Shown piece after piece: positions 11,650 to 22,144 of a DNA stretch of 64,000 nucleotides. The stretch comes from Gracilaria domingensis. Lineage: Eukaryota > Rhodophyta > Florideophyceae > Gracilariales > Gracilariaceae. Under the pieces are notes generated by a model. The model was not told the origin of the DNA, searched no databases, and saw only the letters and a program-made list of their open reading frames with translations. The position numbers and the translations under genes are program-made. How positions within the stretch are numbered: position 1 is the first letter of the stretch; each line of letters starts with the position of its first letter. The stretch lies in NCBI GenBank assembly GCA_022539475.1, contig VCMS01000153.1, positions 62,001 to 126,000 on the forward strand. Reading direction: 5' to 3'.

Positions 11650-12454
11650 TGACATGAGACCACTGGAGGCTTTCACCGGTGTGAAGCCGGACATATCTCA
11701 CTTGCGTATTTTTGGATCGCAAGGCTACATTCACATTCCGAAGGAGCGTCGCCCACGAAGTGCAAAATACGAGTAACGGGCTACCAAGGAAATACTCGTC
11801 GGTTACGAAAGAGGCAAGTGCTACAGAGTCTACGTCCCCACCCAAAATCGGATCATAGTATCCAGGGATGTGACGTTCAACGAGAACGTTACTGGATGGA
11901 CGTCATTGCCCAACTCACAGCCGAGCGCTGATCGAGAGGATGTTGACCTCAGTGAGGTCAAGCAAACAGAAGAGTATCAGGAAAAAGTGAAGACTGGAAT
12001 GAAGTATGAAGAATCGGAAAAGATGAAGCATGAAGTGAAGGAAGAGAAGATGAAGGTTGAAGATGTAGAAGATGAGGACGTGAAGAATGAAGATGTATTC
12101 TTCGACGCTACAGGGGAACTTTCGTATGACCCCGAGGCTGTCACGCACTACCCAGCCGAGCCCAGACGGTCTACAAGGACGCGTAAAACACCGACTAGAT
12201 TTTTCCCAGACGCAGTACTCGCGATGCTTAGCTTGAATTCCATAGAAAACACTGAGGATGATTCACCACTGACTGTGCGCGACGCGTTAAAAGGTAGCGA
12301 TTCCGCAGAGTGGAACGCGGCAATTCGTGAGGAGATGAACCACATGGCACAACGTTCTGTGTGGGAACTTGTTAAGCCACCGGCGGACTGCAAGCCGATC
12401 AGCTGCTGCTGGATCTTCCTCAAGAAACGCGATGAGGAAGGCAAACTTGAGCGG
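11650..12454 (+). pseudogene. Copia element A: integrase end to start of RT
   Basis: Continuation of Copia A after the nested array. PLEAFTGVKPDISHLRIFGS is the typical integrase C-terminal block, then TAA 11774-11776, then EILVGYERGKCYRVY. An acidic/lysine-rich linker follows (about 11,950-12,110, many K and E). The RT entry region DALKGSDSAEWNAAIREEM...SCCWIFLKK is at about 12,275-12,430. Homology stops abruptly after GKLER at 12,454, where the next 0.86 kb is inverted. Confidence 0.85.
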
Positions 12455-13310
12455 AATACTTTTGTGCTGTTCAAGTACTTCAGCACATTCTTTGCTGCCT
12501 TCCAATGTTCACGGGTGTACTTTTGCATAAAGCGAGACAGATAAGACACAGAGAAAGCAATGTCAGGACGAATTGTATTCGCCAAGTGCAGCAATGGGCC
12601 GACCAACATTCGGTAGCGCAGATGATCAACAGTCTCCTCATCGACATTTTCCTTACTACTGTCTGTGCTTTGTAGCGGGACAGACACATGTCTGGCATTC
12701 TGTACTCTGAACTCGGTCGCCAGACGTTCGATCATGGGTTGGTTGTGCAAGCTAGGTGTCGTTCGGTATGCACTTCTCTCGATTATCATGCCTAAGAACT
12801 TTCGTGGTTCTTCATAGATTCTGATGTCGACATTATCTTCGAGTTTCCGTACAAATTCAAACAGAATGTGCTTGCCTTTCCCAACCACGATCCCATCGTC
12901 GACGTATACCAGAATGATAATCCGTAGCTCCCTATCGCCGTACAAGAATAATCCCGGGTCATTCTCCAATACAATGCAGTCTATCTTCTTCATAATGGCC
13001 TTGAACTTGTTGCGCCAGGCACGGGAGGCTTGTTTCAAGCCATAGATGGCCTTGTTCAGTTTTTAGACATGTTATTCGAACTCTTGCTTTACAAATCCGT
13101 CAGGCTGCTTCATGTACAGTTTCTCTGAAAGGTCTCCATACAAGAATGCTGTTCTTACATCAAACTGAATGGCATCAAGTCCGTTCGTAACCATATGCAA
13201 TAGTACAGCTCTAACTGTGCTGTACTTGACCACAGGTGAGAATAGTTCTTCGTAATCAAGTCCAGGTCGCTGTGAGAAGCCGCGAGCTACTAATCGTGCT
13301 CTATACCGCT
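12455..13310 (-). pseudogene. Copia element A: inverted RT segment
   Basis: Read on the - strand from about 13,310 this gives RYRARLVARGFSQRPGLDY, then LFSPVVKYSTVR, QFDVRTAFLYGDL, two stops, AIYGLKQASRAW and the catalytic motif LVYVDDGIVV (about 12,890), ending KYLNSTKVF. It is exactly the RT sequence expected after GKLER of the + strand part, so a piece of Copia A has been inverted in place. AGCGG at the left breakpoint and CCGCT at the right are an inverted 5-bp pair, as expected if staggered breaks were filled in. Confidence 0.85.
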
Positions 13311-13549
13311 AGAGTGGTGTCTGGCGAAACCTGTTGCTTTCTGAAGTCCGGCATCTCGTGTTTCTTGCCCAAGGCGACAGGCAGACAAACAGTCGCGTCT
13401 CAAATCTGAGCATATTGTCTTCCTCGACATGGAGAGCCGTTGCGACGGAGAAGCTTCAAACACGCTCAATGAGCAAGGCAGCAGATTTACGGGCCACGGC
13501 TCATTGACATCAATTGTCGTTGGCAGTGCGTGTGGACGTGTGCCTCACA
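13311..13549. other. Residual sequence between Copia A and Gypsy element
   Basis: About 240 bp between the inversion breakpoint and the Gypsy target duplication. A short + strand stretch (KATGRQTVAS, about 13,360-13,395) is weakly reminiscent of the Copia RNase H block RRQxxVA. Otherwise I see no gene or repeat here. Confidence 0.3.
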
Positions 13550-13554
13550 CGTAC

Positions 13555-14964
13555 TGTGGACGCCATTTTTGGACGAAACAGCGCGGTGATGACAAACCCA
13601 AGGAGAGCGACACAATAAATGCTCGAGAGTACCAGCCCAAAAGGGGCGACAAGGTAACGTAGCTCAGATGCCTGCAGGAGCAGACAAGATAACCCCAAGA
13701 TAGCAGAAACTCTCCGCTAACAGGAAGCGGGGAGAGTAATTAAACGAGAGTGTGGTTCGGCGTTCGATGCCGAATGCCAACACAACGACAGAATGCAGCG
13801 CCAACAGACCAAAACACCAAGGCTGTTGGCGGAACAGTAGAATGGGCAAGGCTAAGGCGTTCGATCCTGTCGTCGATACCACCATAAACCTAGTAACCAG
13901 GCGAGGTGACGACAGGAAGGGAACCCGTGCAATGCGTACCACTGCCCACGTCCGTCCGGGGGAACGGGGATGTAGATATGATCGCAATGTGCGGACGAGC
14001 CCAATGGAGGGCAGCACAAGGCGACTGTGTAGGGAACGGCGGGAGACCGGGCCGCCGGGAATAAGAAAATGTAGGGGGAAAGGTTGGGGGCAGGGAGGCG
14101 CAGACTGCGCTGAGGGAAGATGGGAGTGCCAAAGGAAAGAAGGTTGGTGACGATGGAAAGGGAGGAAGAAAGGCGAGAGAGGCAAGGATGGGGGGGGGTC
14201 GTCGAGGGGGGAAGGGGTCTGCCCGAGTTAGGTTGGCTGCGAAGCTTCGAACTCGCGGGGTTTATATCTACAATTCTTGTGGTTCGTATACCCTAAGTTG
14301 TAACTTGCTCACCGTGTAGTCCTAAATATCCTAGTGCTGCTCACCATCCATAACATGTAATGATGTCAGCGCACGGCTCTTCGTTATGTAGGTCGGTGGT
14401 TGGTCAGTGATGATATGTCGTTAGGTCCTGAACCAGTTTCGTAGCAATGCAGAGAAACAGCAGCGCGAGAGGCGCAACACCAGTACAGAGCCAGTGGTAC
14501 CATCTTCCGTTTCAGGCACGCGGCAGCGCACGGCGCGCAACCTCATCTCCCTCTGCCTCAGGCGCGCCGAAGCGCGCGGCGCGCGACTTCATCGTCCTCA
14601 GACGCGCCGCAACGCGCGGCGCGCGACTTCATTGTTCTCTTCCTTATGCGCGCCGCATCGTGCGGCGCGCAACCTCATTATCCTCATTGGCGCGCCACAG
14701 CACGCGGCGCGCAGCTTCCTTCTCTTTGCCGCCGCGCCGAATCGCCCGACCTCATCATCTTCGGCCGCGCGCCGCGGCGCGCGGCGCGTAGCAGTGAGCG
14801 CAGACGGGGCGGCAGACGCACGGCGGCGAGCGCAGACGGGGGCGGCGACGGGCGCAGTTCAGGGGTGGAGGGTGATTTTATCTCCGGAGCAATCTCCGGA
14901 GATAAGAAAATCTTTTGGCCGTGTCCAAGGGAATGCGGGACAATCCTTTGGAACCGCCTCCACA
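13555..14964 (-). repeat. Gypsy 3' LTR
   Basis: 1,410 bp. In element orientation it begins TGTGGAGGCGG at 14964 and contains the GC-palindrome array, then TATAAA (14266-14261 on the - strand), and ends CGTCCACA-type at 13555. A polypurine-like GAGTGGGGGAGTG directly precedes it (14977-14965 on the - strand). Confidence 0.95.
14510..14800. repeat. GC-palindrome minisatellite in Gypsy 3' LTR
   Basis: About six to seven units of 40-47 bp. Each has a near-perfect GC palindrome of the form GCGCGCCGNANCGCGCGGCG followed by a pyrimidine-rich linker such as GACTTCATCGTCCTCA. It lies upstream of the TATA box in U3, the place of an enhancer array. The matching array in the other LTR is at about 22,985-23,275. 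Confidence 0.85.
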
Positions 14965-14977
14965 CACTCCCCCACTC
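14965..14977 (-). promoter_or_regulatory. Polypurine tract of Gypsy element
   Basis: On the - strand GAGTGGGGGAGTG directly before the 3' LTR start; the expected primer site for plus-strand DNA synthesis. Confidence 0.6.
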
Positions 14978-15108
14978 AGCGGTCGCTACGCCTGGGCGAC
15001 CAAGAATGTAACCTATGAAAGCGGAATAATCGGTCCGTCCCGGGAGACTTCTTCGGTCGTATACCTGAAAGGATACAGGGGTTCTGGGTACTCAGGATCC
15101 GGTTCAAA

Positions 15109-18100
15109 CTACACAGAGAAGTCTTCATGTCGTTCAATACGACGTATATACTCTTCAACTTGTTCTTCATGCGTGGCTGCGGGTGGTAGATGTCCGTACT
15201 TCCCAATGACGTAGTGATAGAGAAAGAATATCGTCCTATCCGCGCCAAGCCTGTTCATCTGCGAATGTAATCTTCTGGCCAGTCTACCCAACATTACGTG
15301 TCCATATTGCGTAAAGTATTGGCCGTAGATTAAGTGGATGCTCAAGCAGAGGTGAAAACAATTCCAGACAATAGAATGCTTCTCCCAGTCCTCACAATCT
15401 AGTGGGGAGAGCCAGTTCTCAAGTGTACGCCCACCGATTTCTATCTCCAAGTAGTTCACGTCCTGGTTGTGGACTTCGTAGTCAACAATTATCGGCATTG
15501 CAAGAAGAGCCGGCGTTATTGGGGTGGTTTCTTCAATCTGGAGCGGGGGAGGTACGTCGCCGCGATCTTCATCATATGCCAGATCGATCTCGAAAGCCTC
15601 TCCAGCTCCAATCCGCTGCAGGAAGCTTGACACCTCCACTCCGTAAGTTCTCTGCGGGGGAAGATGTCCATAGCGAGCCACTGCAAAGTGATAGTAGTAA
15701 AAGACAAACTGCTGACCCACAAGCGGTATAATGAAAGGGTTCACCCTTCCTGTCAATGAGACCAGCTTAGTAAGAAGACCCTCGGTTATGTAGGGTCCAT
15801 GCCGTTTGAAAGTCCCAAGGTAAACATGTAATAGGTTCCATGCCACCTCCTGTAGATCGTTTGTACTCGTGCTGACAGGGGAATGCCATTCAGAAAGTCT
15901 CCATCCAGCCACAATTATCCTCAGATAATCAGCAGGGGGTCTGGTGGGGTTTGGACCCTCTTGTAGCACGACCGGGCATGCCGCTTCGGGCTGATTATTT
16001 CTTTCATGTCGTACTGTTCCAGAGATCAGATGCCTTGGTCTAGGACGGTAAGGTCTTAAGCGTCTCGCATGAATGCCCCTTCTCGACATACGTCGGTGTG
16101 GAGAAACTAATATGTACCGAGGATGATTGGCCCGAACGACGTGGCATGGTCCATAAAACTTTGATTTGAATGATGGCCATTTCACCGAAGGATTAAGGGC
16201 TTCACCACGCATTACCAGTACCTGGTCTCCAATAGCGAACCGATGTCCACGGCGTTCATCGTCTTGACGGCGAGGCTGCTGCAATACCCTTGTGGCCCTC
16301 CCAAGAGTGGAGGCTTGTAGTTCCACCTCACGATGATCAAGTGACGGCGTGGCTATCAGGGAAGGAGGATCTGATGGATGCATTCGGGGCCAAACTCCGT
16401 ACATGAGCTGTAATGGAGAATATCCTTCGGCCATTTGTCGAGTGCGATAACCATAGAGAACCTCCGGGAGTACTTCATCGCAATCAGAGTTCTGATCATG
16501 AATCGTTTTCGCGATCGCCCTCTTGATCGTCCCTACCATTCTTTCTGCGCGTCCATTAGACATAGGTGCATATGCGAGCACCGGTTTGAGGGTGATATCA
16601 TGACGCATTAGATAAGCTTGGACACTTGACGCGAGAAAGGAGGTAGCGTTATCGGAGACAATCGTGCGGGGGTAGCCGAAGGGTGTGACGATCTCCCTTC
16701 TAATAAAGTTGACTACGTCGACAGCAGTAGATGTTCGAGTTGCCACTGCGATTGGCCATCCCGTGAGGTGCTCGACCCCAATGAGCCAGAATCGGTTTCC
16801 GTTCCTCGTCACCCTGAGGGGTCCGGCGAAATCAATTGAAAACGTGTGGAAGATATCCGTCAGCGGGGCTCGTTGGCCCGCTCGGTAAGCAAGAAAAGAC
16901 CCCATGAACTGGCAGCCATCACAACTCTTGACGTAGGTTGTGACGTCAGAGTGAATATTGGGCCACCAGAATCGATCGATGACGTGCCTTCTGGTCGCCC
17001 TGACATCCCAGTGTCCCACATCGTCATGAAATGTTTTCAAGAGTTTACGCCTTTCATTGACGTTAGGAAGGAGTCGTAACCCGGACCCCATTCTACGATA
17101 CAACTGCCCATTCCATACCATAAACTTCTTAGAATTCCTTTTGATCGCCCCTCTGAGGCTCGAGTTGGGCTCATCGACCGGAAGGTCGCTCAGATATTGA
17201 CCAATATTTGCATAATAAGGTTCGAGGCCTGAAAAAGCTCCGCACGAAGGGGAAGAAACAGTAGTCGCCGCCTCCAGAGCAGAGTGCCCCCTTATCGTGG
17301 AGTAGCGAGAAAGATAATCAGCAGCACAATTCTTATCCCCTGAGCGGTAAACAACCTCGAACTCGTATTCAGCTAGGAAATCGAGCCACCTGGCCAATCG
17401 CCCATGTACATCCTTCTTCTGAAACGCATACTTCAGCGCTTGATGATCTGTAATCAATTGAAATGGCTTTGATCCAAGAAGGTATAGTCGAAATTTCTTG
17501 AACGCGAAGATGACAGCAAGCGCCTCCTGCTCACAGACCGCGTAGTTCCTTTCAGCTGCAGTCATAGTCCGGCTGGCATACTGAATTGGGTGAAACATGC
17601 CATCAGATTTCTTCTGAGCGAGAACGGCGCCCAACGCAAATGAAGAAGCATCGGTTTCGACCCGAAACGGACTGTCGAAGTCGGGAAAGGCCAACACCGG
17701 AGGACTGGTTAGCTTCTCCTTCAGGTCTTTGAAGGCTTCAACCATTTCATTGTTGAACACTAGTTTCCGATTTCCGGACGTTCCTGCATAGAGAACTGCC
17801 GAAGTTTTGGCAAAGTGCTTGATAAACCGGCGGTAGTAGCCAGCAAGCCCAAGAAAGCTCCTCAGTTCAGTGGTTGTCTTAGGGATCGGAGCCGCCTTGA
17901 TGGCCTCTATTTTCTTCACGTCCACTGCAACTCCGCTCTGGTCGACAACATGTCCGAGCAGTTCAATCTTGGGATGGGCAAAGTCGCACTTAGAGATCTT
18001 CAGCTTCAACCCATGGGAGGAAATTGTCCTTGGTACTAACTTGATGTGCTCGACGTGATCCTCTAAGGTTTTTCAATAGATAACCACGTCGTCCAGATAG

Positions 18101-18903
18101 ACCTTTACAAACGGATACTTGTTGAGGATAGAGTCCATCATTCTTTGGAATGTTGAGGGGGCGTTCATCAAGCCGAACGGCATGACCTCGAACTGATAGG
18201 TTCCTTGACGGCAAACGAAGGTGGTCATCTCCTTACACCGAGGGGACATTCTAATCTGCCAGTACCCAGAGAAAAGGTCAAGCGTAGTGAAAAACGAACA
18301 GCCGCCTAAGTCATCAAAGATTTGTTCAATATAAGGTAGGGGCCATCTGTCCGCTTTCATAACTCGGTTCAGAGCTCGATAGTCCACACAGAACCTTGGC
18401 TTGCCATCCTTTTTGGTCGCAATGACGATCGGAAAGGACCATGCCGATGTACAAGGTTTGATTATTCCAGCGTCAAGAATTTTACCGAGTTCCTTCTTGA
18501 CGACTTCGTCATGTCGCGGCGGAAGCCTACGAACTCTTGAGTGTATCGGGGTCTGGGTCGTCAGTGAGAATTCATGCATGACTGGTACACCTGCCGGTCT
18601 AAGATCGTACAAAGACCAGGCGACCACCCCAAGGTCAAGTAAAACACGAAGTAGTTCCTGTTGCTCCCCGCTGGGCAAGTGTGAAAGCCTTTCGAGGATG
18701 ACTTCTTCGTGACTCGTGTCAGGAGGGTAATCTCTTCGATCCAATGTACGACCCTTGCCATCAATCGCGAATGGATCTAACAGGGAGTATTCGATCTCAG
18801 GAGCGGGACACGCAACCTTCGGCTCACTTATACGTGAAGTAGAGTGTCCTTCACCAGAGCCAGTTGTACGCGGCTCTGTTTGCAAGGGGTCGGGTTGATC
18901 TTC
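15109..18903 (-). pseudogene. Gypsy pol: RT, RNase H, integrase and C-terminal repeats
   Basis: RT motifs: SAWSFPIVIATKKDGKPRFC, LFSGYWQIRM, VMPFGLMNAPSTFQ and FVKVYLDDVVIY at about 18,080. A single TGA (18075-18073) follows, then the frame resumes (KTLEDHVEHI). RNase H has FRVETDASSFALG and ITDHQALKY. The integrase zinc finger is HDDVGH...CDGCQ and the core DDE is FSIDFAGPL, IVSDNATSF and NGRAERM (about 16,530-16,840). The 260 C-terminal residues are not a known chromodomain. They hold two diverged copies of a module of about 110 residues (about 15,925-15,590 and 15,460-15,112), each with a W-rich start and a YGHLPP...RI end. The frame is continuous with the upstream protease ORF across a TAG at 18906-18904. 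Confidence 0.9.
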
Positions 18904-21240
18904 CTACTCTCTAACAGGTGGTGGGGGGACCTGCGTCGACAACTCTTCTTGAGGAAGCTCTTCCTCGAAAGCAATCACGTAACGGCCGTCGTCATCCTCC
19001 TCCAGTAGCTCGGTACGACCAAAAGGCATGTTGTGCACGCCGAGGTGAGGGGGGTGCGCTGGAGTGGGTACAGGGTACCGAATCTGGACACGAACCAAAA
19101 GAAAGTCGCTGATAAGTTCCCCTTCTTCAGGTGGTAGCAAAGTGACCTCGTCCGTAATTGGGATGGTGAGGACAGGGTCGCGGTAGAGAGGGGTACCAGA
19201 CAGCTCGACTTCTTCTGGTGAGGAACCATCTTCATCTTCTTCATGATCATCTTCATTTCCATTATTCACCACTTCCTCTTCTACTTCTACTTCTGCTTCA
19301 TGAACTCCTGCTTCCACTTCTACACAATCTTCATCTTCTTCGTCGTCCCTTCCAGAGTTCCTCTCTTCATCTTCTCCATTATTTTCAGATGACGAAAGGG
19401 CAGGATCAGGTGGTTGAAGGCTAGTGTCTGTCGTGGAACTCTGAAAAGACGAGGGATTTGGGGTGTGATAGACCGATCGGCGTTGATCGTCATTCGGCTC
19501 AGCTAAACCGCTCAGCTGGTTATCGGCCTCATCGTTAGTGTTGTCAAGACTTATAACCATCACATGGTCTTCATGGGCTTCATTTTGTGATGGAACCGCG
19601 AGGGGTTCTTCATCAGCCGATGCAGGTATAGGCCAGCCTACTCCAAAACGAACTACTGGTTCGGAGCTTTTGTCCAGCTCTAGGACACCCATTTCTCCGT
19701 ACGGGAGTTCAGAGATGTGTGGATGAAGTTGTTCTCTATCCAGTGGCTGAGGATAACGACGGTAGACTCGAAAGATAAGATATTCAGGCTGTCGTCTCAG
19801 ATCTTCGGCTCGTAGAAGAACAACGTCATCCCTGACTGAGACAACAAGGCGTTCATGCCCTCCATCCGATGGAGACCCTTTGGAGTCGTCGTTGTCTGCG
19901 CTTTCCTCCGATTCTTCATCGTTCTCAAATTCTCTATTTGCTTCCGCAGGGGCATGAGGAGTGGTAATAGCAGGTTCCGGTTCAACATCATTCACACGCA
20001 ATTGCCTAATGCCTTCCTCCAAATCCTGAGTATCAGCAGGGGAGGGGCTTTCTTGATCGAGACTCTCCAGCTCGTTCACGGATTCCTCTTCGAGTGGTTG
20101 TAAGGAGTCTTGTTCTTCATTCATAGTATTCAAAGCATATACCGACATGTCAACTTTGCCCTTCGAGAAAGCGATCGCGTATCCATCGTCGTCGCTCTCT
20201 GAACTCTCAGAGAAGAACGACTCTGAAGCGGAAGTGAAATCCTCACTGTCGGTGTGTTCATTCTCTTCGTCGAACACTACACCAGGGCGATGGTAATCGA
20301 GAGGCAAAACAACAGATGCGCCGTCAAATTGCATAGAAACTTGCTGAGTACCCAGGTCCAAGCAGGCTTGGAGTGACTCAAGAGCAGAACAGCCAACGAT
20401 CACATTGAAGGGAGGCTTCTCAACGACCAGAAAATCCAACGGGACGCGGAGAGAACCAAACTCGAGGGGAACATCGTGCAGGCTTCCGCGAACTAAGGAT
20501 TTGGTTCCGTCGGCAACGACAATCCTCCTACTCGACGGTTTCATCTCCAACGATAACCAGTTGCATAACGCAGTAGACATAAGATTAGGGATAGCACCGG
20601 AGTCCAGCAACGCCTGGGAACTAGTGCCATAGACAGTAACATTCACCACTTTGAGAGTTTGAGGGAGTGAATGAGTGTGAGCGTAGCTGACACGCCTTGA
20701 CGAGAGACCTCCCGAGAGAATTCGGCGAATGTCTTTCTTGGCCTCGTCCGCATCGTCGCGGACTAATTGACCAAAAGTGATGCCAGAAGGGGCTCTCGCC
20801 AATTCTTCGTAAATGTTATATTTCCCAACGTGTTCCTGGATCTTCACTCTCCGGGACTTCCCTTTAGACTTCTTCGCAGTGCCTTTCCTGGTCCTTGTAG
20901 ACTTCTTGGGAGGATTTTTGGCTTGCTGAGAGGCAGTCCTGGTAGTATGGGAGTCGGGAAACATTACAGGAGAAATCCCTGAGAGAGGGCCAGTTCGCGG
21001 TTGCTTGGGCAGAGGCTCCCCTTCCGCGTCTCTTTTTGCGGTAGTAACGGGATCTTCATCATCTGAAGGGTCAGCAATCCCAATTGAGACTTGGTTCTCG
21101 CCTGTGTTCTGGGAACCTCGTTTCTCACTCAGCAACTTCTCTCTCTCTGATTCGGATTTCACACCTTCAAATGCAACTTTTCGCTCAACATCGGTGTTAT
21201 TCTTCCTCCAGCAGCTGTAGAGTGACCTAACTTGCCACAA
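18904..21240 (-). CDS. Gypsy protease ORF with acidic linker and duplicated module
   Basis: The ORF overlaps the end of gag in another frame, as expected for a frameshift-expressed pro. The aspartic protease block is ALLDSGAIPNLMS (about 20,600), with VVADGTKSLV and VIVGCSALESL following. The long Glu/Asp/Ser-rich region after it contains two related segments: VSVRDDVVLLRAEDL...YRRYPQPL (about 19,850-19,640) and LTIPITDEVTLLPPEEGEL...IRYPVP (about 19,175-18,960). Their shared pattern is D-V-x-LL, R-x-RYP-x-P, H, P-x-G and L-E. I do not recognise the module. It could be a spacer or host-binding region between protease and RT. Confidence 0.8.
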   Translation of the reverse strand: MWQVRSLYSCWRKNNTDVERKVAFEGVKSESEREKLLSEKRGSQNTGENQVSIGIADPSDDEDPVTTAKRDAEGEPLPKQPRTGPLSGISPVMFPDSHTTRTASQQAKNPPKKSTRTRKGTAKKSKGKSRRVKIQEHVGKYNIYEELARAPSGITFGQLVRDDADEAKKDIRRILSGGLSSRRVSYAHTHSLPQTLKVVNVTVYGTSSQALLDSGAIPNLMSTALCNWLSLEMKPSSRRIVVADGTKSLVRGSLHDVPLEFGSLRVPLDFLVVEKPPFNVIVGCSALESLQACLDLGTQQVSMQFDGASVVLPLDYHRPGVVFDEENEHTDSEDFTSASESFFSESSESDDDGYAIAFSKGKVDMSVYALNTMNEEQDSLQPLEEESVNELESLDQESPSPADTQDLEEGIRQLRVNDVEPEPAITTPHAPAEANREFENDEESEESADNDDSKGSPSDGGHERLVVSVRDDVVLLRAEDLRRQPEYLIFRVYRRYPQPLDREQLHPHISELPYGEMGVLELDKSSEPVVRFGVGWPIPASADEEPLAVPSQNEAHEDHVMVISLDNTNDEADNQLSGLAEPNDDQRRSVYHTPNPSSFQSSTTDTSLQPPDPALSSSENNGEDEERNSGRDDEEDEDCVEVEAGVHEAEVEVEEEVVNNGNEDDHEEDEDGSSPEEVELSGTPLYRDPVLTIPITDEVTLLPPEEGELISDFLLVRVQIRYPVPTPAHPPHLGVHNMPFGRTELLEEDDDGRYVIAFEEELPQEELSTQVPPPPVRE

Positions 21241-22046
21241 TTACCACATCGAGGCACTCGATGTGGATTAAGCTCACAACGTGCCGCAAAGTGACCGGGT
21301 TGGCTGCAATACGAACAGACTTTTTCCGTATCCTGATGTCCGGTGGCAGTCGCAGCACTCTGAGTCTTCTTCACTAGGAGGTGCAACTGTGCCATCTGGT
21401 CAGCCAGCTGATCCACTTTCGACTCCAGCGGACTTGGACGAGCGGGCTCCTTAGCAAGTTGAAGAATGTGCTTTGCCGGTGGGAAAGCGTTGAGGGTACC
21501 ATACGATCCGAGAGCTTTCATTCCGCCGACAAAGTCCTTAACGAGGGCCTTCAAGGATTCATAGTCATCTGCTCCACGGAATATGAAAAACTGCGCAAGA
21601 TCTGCAAACTCCATGACAGCGTTTCGTAGTAACCCGAACTTAGCTTTCGAGTTAAAACCTGCTTGATCGAAGAAAGAGTCCATCTTCTTCAGGGATCCTA
21701 GCAGATCGACGTAATCTAAACGTGCCGAAACTGCCCGGCGAATCCTCTCCGCCGGTTCCTCGATTGCACCGAAACGTTCGAGCAAAGCAAGCTTCACATT
21801 CTGATAGTCTTTTGCTTCAATCGAAAGAGAGCCATCAACAGCATAGTTGTCATAGTAGAAGTCAAACGCTTCACCCTCAAGATAGCCGAGCAACTTCATA
21901 GCTCGAACACTATCCTCTTCGTTGGGGGTAGCGACATTCTCAAAGTAAAACAGAAACTTCCTTACGTCGACGGCAGAACCATCGAAGGAAATCACACCAG
22001 AATCAGGAGACCACTTCCCTCCTCGAGAGTACCATGTGGACGTCAT
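21159..22046 (-). CDS. Gypsy gag (capsid-nucleocapsid)
   Basis: Retrotransposon gag with two zinc knuckles near the C-terminus: CSYCSQPGHFAARC (about 21,315) and CGNCGKLGH, whose last Cys is replaced or lost by the frame change. The capsid region has YLEGEAFDFYYDNY and LLERFGA, typical of Gypsy gag. I chose the ATG at 22046 (MTSTWYSRGG), which lies 12 nt inside the LTR end, so the first codons read out of the LTR through the primer-binding site. A further in-frame ATG at 22133 is deeper in the LTR. Length 295 residues. Confidence 0.85.
   Translation of the reverse strand: MTSTWYSRGGKWSPDSGVISFDGSAVDVRKFLFYFENVATPNEEDSVRAMKLLGYLEGEAFDFYYDNYAVDGSLSIEAKDYQNVKLALLERFGAIEEPAERIRRAVSARLDYVDLLGSLKKMDSFFDQAGFNSKAKFGLLRNAVMEFADLAQFFIFRGADDYESLKALVKDFVGGMKALGSYGTLNAFPPAKHILQLAKEPARPSPLESKVDQLADQMAQLHLLVKKTQSAATATGHQDTEKVCSYCSQPGHFAARCELNPHRVPRCGNCGKLGHSTAAGGRITPMLSEKLHLKV
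22021..22034 (-). promoter_or_regulatory. Primer-binding site of Gypsy element
   Basis: TGGTACTCTCGAGG immediately follows the 5' LTR on the - strand. TGG is complementary to a tRNA CCA end. It lies inside the gag reading frame. The priming tRNA was not identified. Confidence 0.55.
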
Positions 22047-22144
22047 TTTTGGGGGAAACAGCGCGGGTGGTGACAAACCCAAGGAGAGCGACACAATAAA
22101 TGCTCGAGAGTACCAGCCCAAAAGGGGCGACAAGTTAACGTAGC

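Noticed and set aside
12148..13038. - strand Copia RT as an independent element
   Set aside because: It is the exact missing piece of Copia A and its edges match, so an inversion explains it better.
14510..14800. CRISPR-like array
   Set aside because: Repeats with spacers of similar size, but the units are diverged palindromes inside a retrotransposon LTR of a eukaryote with no cas genes.
14447..15018. Overlapping + strand frames in the Gypsy LTR palindrome array (also at 22,923-23,503 and 40,226-40,780)
   Set aside because: Arg/Ala-rich frames are by-products of GC palindromes, open in several phases.
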